DNA from: Janibacter sp. DB-40
GTDB taxonomy: Bacteria > Actinomycetota > Actinomycetes > Actinomycetales > Dermatophilaceae
Reading direction: 5' to 3'
DNA length: 64,000 nt
Assembly (NCBI RefSeq): GCF_029510815.1
Contig: NZ_CP120360.1
Span: 3,162,001 to 3,226,000, forward strand
A model generated the notes under the pieces. The model saw only the letters and a list, made by a program, of their open reading frames with translations, ran no database searches and was not told the DNA's origin. Of this stretch, positions 7,929 through 16,975 are shown one piece after another. The translations under genes were made by a program, and so were the position numbers. Every line of letters begins with the position of its first letter. Position 1 is the first letter of the stretch.

Positions 7929-8693
7929 TCACCGCCGTGCGCGGTCCTCGAGCAACCAGCCCGCGGTGATCGAGAGCCACTGGTCCTCCCCCTCGCGCAG
8001 CCGGGTCAGCCTCTCGTCGACACCCGGCACGTCCAGGGTCGCGAGCGCCTCCATCGCCGGCACCACGACCTGCTTGTCGTCGTGCTCGAGGGCGTGGACG
8101 AGCGCGTCCGCCGCCGGCCGGGCACCGGGATCCCCGATCCCCACGAGCACCTCGGCCGCGTGGCTGCGCACCGACGGCTCCGTGGCCTCGACCAGCCGCG
8201 CGGCCAGACCGTCGACGGCAGCCGCGCCCGCCTGCTCGAGCGCGCGGGTGAGCTCACGACGGCTGAAGTCCTCCTGCTCACCGAGGTGGTCGATCAGCGC
8301 CGAGACCGCCCCGGGGGTCGCGGTGCGCCCGAGCGCCCAGCGGGCCCTGGCCGCGACGTGCTCGTCGGGGTCGTCGACGAGTGGGAGGATCTGCGCGACG
8401 GACTCGGGGCGACGGATCTTGCTCAGGGCGTGCAGGACCTGCACGCGCTCCCGGCCGGTGTCCTGCAGGGCCTCGACGAGCAACGGGTAGGTCGCGTCGG
8501 CGCGGGTCACGACCGCCCACGTGAGGGTCTCGCGGACGTAGAAGTCCGGCTCGGAGATCAGCAGCGAGACCAGCTCGCGGGCCACCGAGTCGTCCGCGTG
8601 GATGCCGAGGTACAGCGCCGCGCGTTGGCGCACGGACGAGTCCTCGTGGACGGCTGCCCGCAGCGCCTTCTCGAGGGAGTCGGAGGTGGCCAT
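7929..8693 (-). CDS. HEAT-repeat protein
   Basis: 254 residues made almost entirely of about seven 30-residue alpha-helical HEAT/PBS-lyase-like repeats (for example DPDEHVAARARWALGRTAT and EPSVRSHAAEVLVGIGDPG). It has no catalytic motif, signal peptide or membrane segment, so it is probably a cytosolic protein-interaction scaffold. The ATG at 8693 begins MATSDSLEKAL; the much longer open frame upstream runs through opposite-strand genes and is a shadow. It diverges from the DUF2200 gene across a large inverted repeat. Confidence 0.85.
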   Translation of the reverse strand: MATSDSLEKALRAAVHEDSSVRQRAALYLGIHADDSVARELVSLLISEPDFYVRETLTWAVVTRADATYPLLVEALQDTGRERVQVLHALSKIRRPESVAQILPLVDDPDEHVAARARWALGRTATPGAVSALIDHLGEQEDFSRRELTRALEQAGAAAVDGLAARLVEATEPSVRSHAAEVLVGIGDPGARPAADALVHALEHDDKQVVVPAMEALATLDVPGVDERLTRLREGEDQWLSITAGWLLEDRARR

Positions 8694-8747
8694 CGATTCC
8701 ACGATATCCGGGCACTCACGCTGAGGCCGGTGACCCCCTTCGCCTCT

Positions 8748-8809
8748 CATCAGATGGTCGCTTGATGCGACATGGATCGCGTCTTGCCGCATCAACCGAC
8801 CACCTGATG
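8748..8809. repeat. 22-bp inverted repeat with 18-nt spacer between divergent genes
   Basis: Arms at 8748-8769 and 8788-8809 are complementary at 20 of 22 positions, counted by eye (CATCAG..TTGATGCG against CGCATCAA..CTGATG). It lies upstream of both flanking genes, so it is not a terminator for either. It may be a large operator or a remnant of a mobile element. Confidence 0.7.
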
Positions 8810-8825
8810 CCAGAGGTGCTCTCGG

Positions 8826-8831
8826 TACGCT
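8826..8831 (+). promoter_or_regulatory. -10 box TACGCT, leaderless promoter of the DUF2200 gene
   Basis: TACGCT lies 6 nt before the ATG at 8838. The large inverted repeat ends 16 nt upstream of it, near where a -35 region would be. Confidence 0.5.
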
Positions 8832-8837
8832 CACGCC

Positions 8838-9179
8838 ATGAGCAAGGTCTTCACCATGAGCGTCGCCTCCGTCTACGTCCACTACGTGAACAAGGTCGAG
8901 AGGAAGGGCCGCACGAGGGCCGAGCTCGACGAGGTGATCCGCTGGCTGACCGGCTTCGACCAGGAGCGGTTGCAGCAGCACCTCGACGAGGAGACGACCT
9001 TCGAGGACTTCTTCGCCGACGCGACCCTCAACCCCGACGCCTCGCTCATCACCGGCTCGGTCTGCGGCGTGAAGGTCCAGGAGGTCGAGGACCCCCTCAT
9101 GCGCCGGATCCGCTACCTGGACAAGCTCGTCGACGAGCTGGCCAGGGGCAAGGCCATGGACAAGGTCCTGCGCGGCTGA
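8838..9179 (+). CDS. DUF2200 family protein
   Basis: 113 residues matching the whole DUF2200 family: [20 protein letters not shown] at the start, [16 protein letters not shown] in the middle, and [18 protein letters not shown] with a final KAMDKVL. The function is unknown in all species I know of; the proteins are small and cytosolic. It appears leaderless. An SRPBCC gene follows 12 nt downstream and is probably in the same transcript. Confidence 0.9.
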   Translation: MSKVFTMSVASVYVHYVNKVERKGRTRAELDEVIRWLTGFDQERLQQHLDEETTFEDFFADATLNPDASLITGSVCGVKVQEVEDPLMRRIRYLDKLVDELARGKAMDKVLRG

Positions 9180-9191
9180 GGCGGGCCCCCC

Positions 9192-9584
9192 ATGACGTCC
9201 ACTGCTCGGGTGAGTGTCACGGGCGCGGCACCGGTCGAGACCGTCTGGCAGCGGTACACCCGACCGGCGCTGTGGCCCACGTGGGCGCCGCAGATCCGGT
9301 CGGTCGAGTACGAGCACCCGACGCTGCGCCCGGGGACGAAGGGAGTGGTGCGCACCGTCGTCGGGTTCGGCGTCCCCTTCACGATCGAGGAGGTCGACGT
9401 CGCCGACCGCACCTGGTCGTGGCACGTCGAGGCGTTGGGGCTTCGCCTCCACCTGGCGCACGGCGTGCTCGCACATCCGGCCGGCAGCGAGACCTGGCTG
9501 GAGGTCACCGGCCCGCCCGTCGTCGGCCCGGCGTACGCGCGGGTCGCCACGCTCGCCCTCCGACGGCTGGTGCGTCCGGAGTGA
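9192..9584 (+). CDS. SRPBCC family protein
   Basis: 130 residues. The N-terminal segment VSVTGAAPVETVWQRYTRPALWPTWAPQIRSVE and a C-terminal helix ALRRLVRPE give the helix-grip fold of the polyketide cyclase/dehydrase-like family. It binds an unknown small hydrophobic ligand. It is placed 12 nt after DUF2200 and ends 12 nt before the heliorhodopsin start. Confidence 0.75.
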   Translation: MTSTARVSVTGAAPVETVWQRYTRPALWPTWAPQIRSVEYEHPTLRPGTKGVVRTVVGFGVPFTIEEVDVADRTWSWHVEALGLRLHLAHGVLAHPAGSETWLEVTGPPVVGPAYARVATLALRRLVRPE

Positions 9585-9590
9585 CACAGT
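9585..9590 (+). promoter_or_regulatory. -10 box CACAGT, leaderless promoter of the heliorhodopsin
   Basis: CACAGT immediately follows the SRPBCC stop codon and lies 6 nt before the ATG at 9597, so the heliorhodopsin may be transcribed separately from the genes upstream. Confidence 0.4.
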
Positions 9591-9596
9591 GAGGGC

Positions 9597-10358
9597 ATGG
9601 AAGCCACCGGCGTCACCGACGCGCGCCTGAGCCGCCTGCGGATCTGGAACCTCGCCCTCGCCCTCCTGCACGCCGGTCAGGCCGTCCTGGTCCTGCTCCT
9701 GGCCACGGACTTCGCCATCGGGGTCACCTCGCAGTACCCCCAGGGGCCCCCGGGCACCGCGCCGCCGGCGCCCGACCCCCTGTTCGATGTCCCGATCGGC
9801 CCGGCGATCGCGGTCTTCCTCGCCCTTGCCGCCGTGGACCACCTGCTGACCGGCACCCTGCTGCGCGGCCGCTACGAGGCCGACCTGCGCGCCGGCGTCA
9901 ACCGGTTCCGCTGGCTCGAGTACTCGGTCAGCGCGACACTGATGATCATCCTCATCGGCTTCTACACCGGCCTGACGGGGATCACCGAGGTCCTCCTCAT
10001 CATCGGCGCGAACGTCGCGATGATCCTCTTCGGCTGGCTGCAGGAGGTGATGAACCCACCCGGACGGGCCCGGACGACGATGCTGCCCTTCTGGTTCGGT
10101 TGCATCGCCGGTGCCGCCCCGTGGGTCGCCATCCTGACGAACACGCTCGGCGCCGCCGAGGTGCCCGGTTTCGTGCTCGGGATCATCGTCTCGCTGTTCA
10201 TCTTCTTCATGAGCTTCGCCCTCAACCAGTGGCTGCAGTACCGACGGCTGGGTCGTTGGGCCGACTACGCGTACGGCGAGAAGGCATACCTCGTCCTCAG
10301 CCTCGTGGCCAAGAGCGCGCTGGCGTGGCAGATCTTCGGCGGATCGCTCGCCGGCTGA
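9597..10358 (+). CDS. Heliorhodopsin
   Basis: 253 residues with seven predicted membrane helices. It matches heliorhodopsin, not type-1 rhodopsin: FRWLEYSVSATLMIILI in helix C, GWLQE, LPFWFGCIAGAAPW, and SLVAKSALAWQIF in helix G. The retinal Schiff-base lysine is K239, and E108 aligns with the counterion described for HeR 48C12. The N-terminus (ARLSRLRIWN) would be cytoplasmic under the inverted topology known for the family. No retinal-synthesis gene is in the window. Its biological role, thought to be signalling or enzyme regulation, is not settled. Confidence 0.93.
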   Translation: MEATGVTDARLSRLRIWNLALALLHAGQAVLVLLLATDFAIGVTSQYPQGPPGTAPPAPDPLFDVPIGPAIAVFLALAAVDHLLTGTLLRGRYEADLRAGVNRFRWLEYSVSATLMIILIGFYTGLTGITEVLLIIGANVAMILFGWLQEVMNPPGRARTTMLPFWFGCIAGAAPWVAILTNTLGAAEVPGFVLGIIVSLFIFFMSFALNQWLQYRRLGRWADYAYGEKAYLVLSLVAKSALAWQIFGGSLAG

Positions 10359-10406
10359 CGTCGAGGACCACTGCGCCGTCCGACGACTGTGCCGAGGCCA
10401 CCCGGC

Positions 10407-11216
10407 TCAGCTGAGGACGTCCTTGCGAGCGAAGTGGCGGTACCCCAAGGTGATGAAGACGGTGGCGTAGAGCAGGGCCCACAGCACTCCGGGCAGCAGT
10501 GCGGCGTAGTCGGGCTCGAGGGTGAAGAGACCGATCCACTCCCGCGCGTAGTGGTTGGGCAGCGCCCGGCGGTAGTCCCCGAGCGCACTGAGCGCGTCCA
10601 GGATCGAGGAGACGATGGCCGCGATCACGGCGACGCCGACGGCCGCCAGCGGCGCATCGGTTCGCACCCCCATCCAGAACGCCACGGCGGCGAAGGGCAG
10701 CTGCGCCACGAAGACGTAGCCCGCGCCCACCGCCAGGCGCGACAGCACCTCTCCCCAGGCGAGCGACCCGCCGACGCTCAGCGAGAGCGGGTCCCAGCCG
10801 TAGACCACCCCTCCCACGACCAGCACCCACACGAGCAGGAGGAGCACGGCCACAGCCGTCAGGGCCAGCCCGACGAGCAGCTTGCTCGTGAGCAACCTCG
10901 CACGCGGTACCGGGGCGATGAGGAGGTAGCGCAGCGAGGACCACGAGGCCTCTGCCGGCACCGGGTCGCCGACGAAGAGGGCCGCGAGGATGAGGATGAG
11001 CAGCTCGGCGGAGATGAGGAGCATGAAGAGCGCGAAGTTGGCTGCGCCCGTCGTGGCGAGATCGGCGAAGGTCTGTCCCTCGCTGTCACCATCACCCAGG
11101 GCGAACGCGGCGACGACGACGAGCGGGAGAACGAGCAGCACGAGGAGGGACCACCGGGTGCGGGGTCGGGTGACCTGTCGCCGCAGCTCGACGCGCAGGC
11201 TCAGGGGGCGGCTCAT
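10407..11216 (-). CDS. ABC transporter permease (ABC-2 type)
   Basis: 269 residues with about six membrane helices and the ABC-2 layout: a basic N-terminus (RVELRRQVTRPRTRW), paired helices, SSLRYLLIAPVPRARLLTSKLL in a cytosolic loop, and a final helix before RHFARKDVLS. Its start codon overlaps the stop of the upstream hydrolase-ATPase fusion gene (ATGA), so the two form one transporter unit. The substrate is unknown. Confidence 0.85.
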   Translation of the reverse strand: MSRPLSLRVELRRQVTRPRTRWSLLVLLVLPLVVVAAFALGDGDSEGQTFADLATTGAANFALFMLLISAELLILILAALFVGDPVPAEASWSSLRYLLIAPVPRARLLTSKLLVGLALTAVAVLLLLVWVLVVGGVVYGWDPLSLSVGGSLAWGEVLSRLAVGAGYVFVAQLPFAAVAFWMGVRTDAPLAAVGVAVIAAIVSSILDALSALGDYRRALPNHYAREWIGLFTLEPDYAALLPGVLWALLYATVFITLGYRHFARKDVLS

Positions 11217-13849
11217 CGGGACCGCACCCGGTTGAGATGGGAGCTGTCGCCGGCTGCCGCGATGGTCGACAGGAACACCGACTCGAGGGTGCGCCCCTCG
11301 GCGACGCCCAGCTCGTCCACCGAGCCGGTCACCAGCACACGTCCCGCGTGCATGACGACGACGTGCGTGCAGGTCAGCTCGACCTCGGCCAGCAGGTGGC
11401 TGGAGATGACCACGGTGCGCCCGCCTGCGGCGTACCGGGCGAGCATCGGGCGCATGGCGGCGATCTGCGGCGGGTCCAGACCGTTGGTGGGCTCGTCGAG
11501 GATGAGCACCTCGGGCATCCCGAGCATCGCCTGGGCGATCCCGAGGCGCTGGCGCATGCCGTGGCTGTAGGCCCTGACCGGGCGGTCGATCGCATCGCCG
11601 AGCGCGGCGATCTCGAGCACCTCCGCGACCCGTGACTCCTCGGCGGGGTTGCCGGTGGCCGCCCAGTAGGACAGCAGGTTGGCCCGCCCGCTGAGATGTG
11701 GCAGGAAGCCGGGTCCCTCGACGAGCGCGCCGACCCGGCCCAGCACTGCTGCTCCCGCCGTCACCGGGACCCCGAGGACGTGCACGCTCCCGGCGTCGGG
11801 GCGGATCAGCCCCATGACCATCCGGAGGGTCGTGGTCTTGCCGGCGCCGTTGGGCCCGAGGAGCCCGACGACCTGGCCGCGCTCGGCCCGCCAGCTGACG
11901 TCGTCGACCGCGCGGTGACCGTCGGGGTACTCCTTGACGAGCCCGTCGACGACGAGGGGCACCTCGGCGAGGTCCTCCCGCGGCGGGCGCCGGACACGTC
12001 GCTGCCGCAGAGCCGTGGCGAGGACCAGCAGGAGCAGCAGCGCCAGTGCGCCGGCCACCCCGAGCGTCTCGGCGTCCCAGACGCTGCCCGTGCTCACCGG
12101 CGCGCCACCGCCGGTCGGGACGACCAGCGGCCCGGCCGCCGTCACCTGGTCGATCCGCACCTCGTCCGGCCCGGCGTAGGCGGCGTCCGTCGCCGTGACG
12201 AGCACCCGCCACGTCGAGCCGGCCGGCATCTCCCAGGTACCGCCGGGGAGGTCCACCGTCACCCGGGTGGGCGTGCCCGGATCGAGATCGATCTGCAGGG
12301 GCGCCACGAGACGTCGCGGCAGCACGGGACTGCCGTTGCGCACCTGCCACAGCGACAGGAACAGGGTGCTGCTCGACCCGGTCGACGTGAGCTCCAGGTC
12401 GACGCGTGGTCGACCCACCACGACGAGGTCCTCCGCGAGCGGGTCGGTGTCGAAGGCCACCGACTGGCCCGGCAGAGCCGACAGCGGATACGTGGAGATG
12501 GCCGACGTCAGGGGGCCGAGTCCACCCTGCCCCGGGAGGACGGTCGTCGCCCGTGGCACTCCCCCGGGCGGATTGACCAGGGAGGTGGATGCCGCCGGGG
12601 ACAGGGCCAACCCCTCGGTGTCAGCCGTCCCGCCCGAAGGGGGACGGCTCGCTGCCCGCACCACCGGGTCGCCATCCGCGTCGTCCGAGGGTGACGGCGG
12701 CATGGCGTAGCGGAAGGACGGCACCGGCAAGGTCGCCTGCGTGACGGGTTCCGCCACCCGCAACGTGCCCTCCAGCCAGGTCACCAGGTCCGCGGTCTGC
12801 TCCCGCTCCTGGTCGGTGGCCTCGATCGACCCGCCCTCGCTCGGCGGGCCACCCCCACCCCCGGAGTCCGCCGACCCGGAATCGGGTGGCTGCGTGGGGC
12901 CGTCGTGCCCGCCGTTGAACCAGCTGACGGCGACGGGGACACCTGCCTCCTGCAGGGCCTGGGCGGTGGCGTCGGCCTGCTCGATCCCGAACAGCGTGTC
13001 CGACATGCCCTGCACGAGATGGACTGGTGCCTCGATGTCGGGGAGCGTGGGGGCCGGGCTGTGCCGGCTGAGCATCTCGAGCAGGTCCGGGTGCGCGGCC
13101 CCGGTCTCCGCGGCCGCGACGAACAGCTCGCACTCCCGGGGGGCGAACCCCGCGCACGCCGAGCCCGGACTCCCCGGACTCCCCGGACTCCCCGGGCTCT
13201 CCCCACCGCGGAACGACCCCATGAGGAAGTTCGACGCCCACAGCGCCGTGAAGGGGCCGGGCTGCTCGGTCCCCGTCGCCGACTGGGGGAAGAAGGCCTC
13301 GCCCAGGTCGTGCCAGGTGATCGCGGCGACGACCGAGTCGATGCGCTGGTCCGCGCCAGCGGCCATCAGGGCCAGCGCGCCGCCATAGCTGCCCCCGGCA
13401 ACCGCGACCCTCGGGTCGCCCGGCCCGTCCAGCCGTACCCGCGGCTGCTCCGCGATGAGGTCGACCAGGGCGCGGGCATCGGCAACTTCGTAGTCGGGGT
13501 CGTTGAGGTGGATCGCCCCGCCGGAGTCGCCGAATCCCCGGGCGCTGTAGCCCACGACGAGGTACCCCTCCTCCGCGAGGGCGCGGGCCCGGCCCGTCAG
13601 GTCCTCCTTGCTCCCCCCGAACCCGTGCGCGAGGAGCACCGCCTCGCGCGGGCCGTCGCGGTCCTCCACGGGGTGGTAGACGTCGGCATCGAGGGCGACC
13701 TCGGCGCCGTCCGGCTCCGACCCCACCGGCACCGTCACCTGCTCCACGCGCACCTCGTCATCGTCGCCACCGGGTGTCGCGGCGGCGGCCGGGGCCACGA
13801 GCACGCCGAGGGCCGCGGTGGCAGCCAGGAGGCGTCGGGCGAGCTGCAT
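11213..13849 (-). CDS. Fusion of secreted S15/CocE-type hydrolase to ABC transporter ATPase
   Basis: 878 residues from the ATG at 13849 (MQLARRLLAATAALGVLVAP, a signal peptide). About residues 30-590 are an alpha/beta hydrolase of the X-Pro dipeptidyl-peptidase S15/CocE-NonD type: LLAHGFGGSKEDL, nucleophile S154 in GGSYGG, and a C-terminal jelly-roll. A hydrophobic helix near 605-625 (LGVAGALALLLLLVLATAL) then precedes an ABC ATPase of about 245 residues with Walker A GPNGAGKTT, signature YSHGMRQRLG and Walker B LILDEPTNGLDP. The predicted topology puts the hydrolase outside and the ATPase inside, beside the permease encoded downstream. An SPG-type repeat at 13168-13200 gives a low-complexity stretch. 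Confidence 0.88.
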   Translation of the reverse strand: MQLARRLLAATAALGVLVAPAAAATPGGDDDEVRVEQVTVPVGSEPDGAEVALDADVYHPVEDRDGPREAVLLAHGFGGSKEDLTGRARALAEEGYLVVGYSARGFGDSGGAIHLNDPDYEVADARALVDLIAEQPRVRLDGPGDPRVAVAGGSYGGALALMAAGADQRIDSVVAAITWHDLGEAFFPQSATGTEQPGPFTALWASNFLMGSFRGGESPGSPGSPGSPGSACAGFAPRECELFVAAAETGAAHPDLLEMLSRHSPAPTLPDIEAPVHLVQGMSDTLFGIEQADATAQALQEAGVPVAVSWFNGGHDGPTQPPDSGSADSGGGGGPPSEGGSIEATDQEREQTADLVTWLEGTLRVAEPVTQATLPVPSFRYAMPPSPSDDADGDPVVRAASRPPSGGTADTEGLALSPAASTSLVNPPGGVPRATTVLPGQGGLGPLTSAISTYPLSALPGQSVAFDTDPLAEDLVVVGRPRVDLELTSTGSSSTLFLSLWQVRNGSPVLPRRLVAPLQIDLDPGTPTRVTVDLPGGTWEMPAGSTWRVLVTATDAAYAGPDEVRIDQVTAAGPLVVPTGGGAPVSTGSVWDAETLGVAGALALLLLLVLATALRQRRVRRPPREDLAEVPLVVDGLVKEYPDGHRAVDDVSWRAERGQVVGLLGPNGAGKTTTLRMVMGLIRPDAGSVHVLGVPVTAGAAVLGRVGALVEGPGFLPHLSGRANLLSYWAATGNPAEESRVAEVLEIAALGDAIDRPVRAYSHGMRQRLGIAQAMLGMPEVLILDEPTNGLDPPQIAAMRPMLARYAAGGRTVVISSHLLAEVELTCTHVVVMHAGRVLVTGSVDELGVAEGRTLESVFLSTIAAAGDSSHLNRVRSR

Positions 13850-13904
13850 ACCCAAATATCGCAGGTGGACCACGCGGTGGCACATCCCGAGGACGGCGCG
13901 ACGC

Positions 13905-15137
13905 TCAGCCGTGGGCGTCCGCGAGGGGGATCGATGCGTCGCACATGTCCTTGGTGGCCTCGCGCCCGACACATGCGCGCAGGTGGTCGGTGGCGTCCCA
14001 GTCGTTGGTGTGCATGCCCGCGACGACTCGTCCGCCCCTGATCATCAGGGCGTTGAGCACGCGTGAGTCACGGTCACCGCGGACGACGACCTCGTCGCAC
14101 CCGTCCGGGCCGAGGTGGCCGACGTACTCCATGCCCAGGTCGTACTGGTCGGTGAAGAAGTACGGCTGCCGGGCGTAGGGCTCCTGCCCGCCCAGCATGC
14201 TCCGGGCAGCGTGGCGCCCCTGCTGGATCGCGTTGTCCCAGTGCTCTACCCGGATCCGACCCAGACTCGGGTGGTCGTGGTTGGCGACGTCGCCGGCGGC
14301 GTACACGTGAGGGTCGCTCGTGCGCAGCCGTGCGTCCACGAGGATCCCGTCGTCGACGTCCAGACCGGCACCCTCGGCGAGCGCCACGTCGGGCACGGCA
14401 CCGATCGCGACCAGGACGAGTCCCGGGCTGACCTCGGTGCCGTCGGAGAGGACGGCGCGCGTCCTCCCCCTCACGCGCTCGATGGTCTCCACCGTCGTGC
14501 TCGTGCGCAGGTCGACCCCGTGCTCCCGATGCAGCCCGGTGAGGACGGCGGCCATCTCCTCACCGAGGGGCCCGGCCAGGGGCCGTGCGGCCGCCTCGAC
14601 GACGGTGACCGTGCCGCCGGCCTGCCGGGCCGCGGACGCGACCTCCAGGCCGATCCAGCCGGCGCCGACGATCAGCAGGTGGCCGGTGAGGTTCCTGCGC
14701 AGCGCCTCCGACTCCTCGATCGTGCGCAGGTAGGCAAGGGCGATGTCCTTGGGTGCGACGGCGGAGCCTCGAAGGGGGGACCCGGACTCGTCGCCCATCG
14801 GCAGGTGGCGGGAGGTGGCACCCGTCGCGATGAGCAGCTCGTCGTAGTCGACCTTCCGGTCGCCGACGGCGAAGCTGCGTGCGGACAGGTCGAGATCGGT
14901 GGCGGCGGAGCCGGTGACCAACTCGACCCGGTGCTCCTCGTACCACCCGTCGTCCTTGACCGCGGCGTCCGCGGCGGTGCCCGTGCGCAGGAGGATGTCC
15001 TTCGACAGCGGCGGGCGCTCGTAGGGTGCGTGCGGCTCCGCGCCGACGAGGACGATGTCGCCGTCGTATCCCTGCTCGCGCAGCTCGGCGGCTGCACTGG
15101 CGCCGGCGAGGCCGGCGCCGATGATCGCGATGGTCAT
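13905..15137 (-). CDS. Ferredoxin-reductase-like FAD/NAD(P) oxidoreductase
   Basis: 410 residues. The FAD fold is IAIIGAGLAGASAAAELREQG, followed by YERPPLSKD, typical of rubredoxin/ferredoxin reductases. The NAD fold is LLIVGAGWIGLEVASAARQAG, then VYAAGDVAN and VEHWDNAIQQGRHAARSMLG; the C-terminal dimer/reductase domain is present. It would pass electrons from NAD(P)H to a ferredoxin or oxygenase, but none is encoded nearby. AGGAG lies 7 nt before the ATG at 15137. It diverges from the fadD-like gene across a 188-bp gap in which I see no clear operator. Confidence 0.85.
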   Translation of the reverse strand: MTIAIIGAGLAGASAAAELREQGYDGDIVLVGAEPHAPYERPPLSKDILLRTGTAADAAVKDDGWYEEHRVELVTGSAATDLDLSARSFAVGDRKVDYDELLIATGATSRHLPMGDESGSPLRGSAVAPKDIALAYLRTIEESEALRRNLTGHLLIVGAGWIGLEVASAARQAGGTVTVVEAAARPLAGPLGEEMAAVLTGLHREHGVDLRTSTTVETIERVRGRTRAVLSDGTEVSPGLVLVAIGAVPDVALAEGAGLDVDDGILVDARLRTSDPHVYAAGDVANHDHPSLGRIRVEHWDNAIQQGRHAARSMLGGQEPYARQPYFFTDQYDLGMEYVGHLGPDGCDEVVVRGDRDSRVLNALMIRGGRVVAGMHTNDWDATDHLRACVGREATKDMCDASIPLADAHG

Positions 15138-15325
15138 GGCGTGCTCCTGGTGAGCTCGAGGAACTCGGCCCGGCTGCGTGGGTCCTCCCGGAGTCGGCCG
15201 ACGGTGCCGGTGCTCGTCACTGTGCCCCTCGCCGGTGCACCGCGCAAGGACGTGGCGGTGCGCTCCTGCCACACGACCGGCGGCGGGGTATGGACGTGAC
15301 GCTCCCCACACACTTGGATGGGTCC

Positions 15326-16975
15326 ATGAAGAGCACGATGCAGGACTACCAGCTGACCATCGCCTCCCTCATGCACCACGGGACGGGCGTCCACCCCGAC
15401 TCCGAGGTGGTCACCGCGACCGCCGACGGCTCCCGGTCCATCACCTATGCCGAGCTCGGCAAGCGCACCGCCCGGCTCGCGGGCGCACTGCGGTCGCTCG
15501 GCATCGAGGGTGATGACCGGGTCGGCACCTTCCAGTGGAACAACGCCGAGCACCTCGAGGCCTACCTCGCGATCCCCTCGATGGGCGCGGTGCTGCACAC
15601 GCTCAACATCCGTCTCTTCCCCGAGCAGCTGATCTACGTCGCCAACCACGCCGAGGACAAGGTCGTCATCGTCGACGACTCGCTCGTCGGCCTGCTCGCC
15701 CCGCAGCTGCCGCATTTCGAGACGGTCACCCACGTGCTCGTCGCCGGGCCCGACGCCGCAGCGGCGAACCTGGACTCCCTTCGCTCCTCCGGCAAGGAGA
15801 TCCTGCTCTACGAGGACGTCCTCGCCGAGCAGCCGGACACCTTCGACTGGCCCGAGGTGGACGAGGAGGCCGCGGCCGCCATGTGCTACACGAGCGGCAC
15901 GACCGGCAACCCCAAGGGCGTCGTCTACAGCCACCGCTCGGCCTACCTGCACTCGATGGCCTCGTGCACGGGCAACGTCGCCGGCCTGACCTTCGCCGAC
16001 CGGGTCCTGCCGATCGTGCCGATGTTCCACGCCAACGCGTGGGGCCTGGCGTACGCGGCCATCATGAGCGGCGCCTCGCTGTGCATGCCCGACCGCTGGC
16101 TGCAGGCCGAGCCGCTCGTGCGCTTCATCCAGGAGAGCCGGCCGACCATCTCCGGCGCGGTGCCCACGGTCTGGAACGACGTGCTCACCTACCTGGACGA
16201 CCACTCCGAGGTGAGGCTGGACTCCCTTCGCCGGATCCTGTGCGGGGGCTCCGCCGTCCCCGTCGCGCTGATGCAGGCGCTGCGCGAGCGCCACGGCCTC
16301 GACATGGTCCAGGCGTGGGGCATGACCGAGACCTCCCCGGTCGCCTCCGTGGCCAATGTGCCCCTCGGCATCGAGGGCGAGGAGGAGTGGCGCTACAAGG
16401 CCACTGCCGGCCGGCTCCTCTGCGGGGTCGAGGGCCGCATCGTCGCCGACGACGGCAGCGTCCTCCCCCGCGACGGCGAAGCCGTCGGCGAGCTGGAGGT
16501 CAAGGGCCCGTGGGTGACCGCCGACTACTACGCGAGCGACGACCCGGAGGTGGCCGAGAAGTTCGACGGCGGCTGGCTGCGCACCGGTGACGTCGGCACC
16601 CTCGACCACCTCGGCTACATCACCCTGACCGACCGCGCGAAGGACGTCATCAAGTCCGGTGGCGAGTGGATCTCCTCGGTCGACCTGGAGAACGCCCTCA
16701 TGGGGCACGAGGCGGTCCTCGAGGCCGCGGTCGTCGGCATCCCCGACGAGAAGTGGCAGGAGCGCCCGTTGGCCACCATCGTCGTCAAGGAGGGCTCGAC
16801 CACCACCGCGGCCGAGCTGCGCGAGTACCTGGCCACGGACTTCGCGAAGTGGCAGCTGCCCGACGCCTTCGCCTTCATCGAGGAGGTGCCGCGGACGTCG
16901 GTCGGCAAGTTCGACAAGAAGACGCTGCGCCGGCGTTACCGGGAGGGTGAGCTGCGGGTGGAGCCCTCGGCGTGA
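15326..16975 (+). CDS. Fatty-acid--CoA ligase (FadD-type, AMP-binding)
   Basis: 549 residues from the ATG at 15326 (MKSTMQDYQLTIASLMHHG, the usual beginning of actinobacterial long-chain ligases); an ATG at 15290 is in frame but less typical. Adenylation motifs are CYTSGTTGNPKGVVYSHRS, MFHANAWGLAYA, QAWGMTETSP, WLRTGDVGTLD and KSGGEWISSVDLEN; the catalytic lysine is in TSVGKFDKK. It activates fatty or aryl acids to CoA thioesters in the cytosol. The stop overlaps the next gene's GTG, indicating cotranscription. Confidence 0.88.
   Translation: MKSTMQDYQLTIASLMHHGTGVHPDSEVVTATADGSRSITYAELGKRTARLAGALRSLGIEGDDRVGTFQWNNAEHLEAYLAIPSMGAVLHTLNIRLFPEQLIYVANHAEDKVVIVDDSLVGLLAPQLPHFETVTHVLVAGPDAAAANLDSLRSSGKEILLYEDVLAEQPDTFDWPEVDEEAAAAMCYTSGTTGNPKGVVYSHRSAYLHSMASCTGNVAGLTFADRVLPIVPMFHANAWGLAYAAIMSGASLCMPDRWLQAEPLVRFIQESRPTISGAVPTVWNDVLTYLDDHSEVRLDSLRRILCGGSAVPVALMQALRERHGLDMVQAWGMTETSPVASVANVPLGIEGEEEWRYKATAGRLLCGVEGRIVADDGSVLPRDGEAVGELEVKGPWVTADYYASDDPEVAEKFDGGWLRTGDVGTLDHLGYITLTDRAKDVIKSGGEWISSVDLENALMGHEAVLEAAVVGIPDEKWQERPLATIVVKEGSTTTAAELREYLATDFAKWQLPDAFAFIEEVPRTSVGKFDKKTLRRRYREGELRVEPSA

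Noticed and set aside
13168..13200. CRISPR-like or minisatellite repeats (CCGGACTCC units)
   Set aside because: The units are 9 nt, contiguous and in frame, encoding an SPG run within the hydrolase part of the fusion gene; simple slippage explains them.
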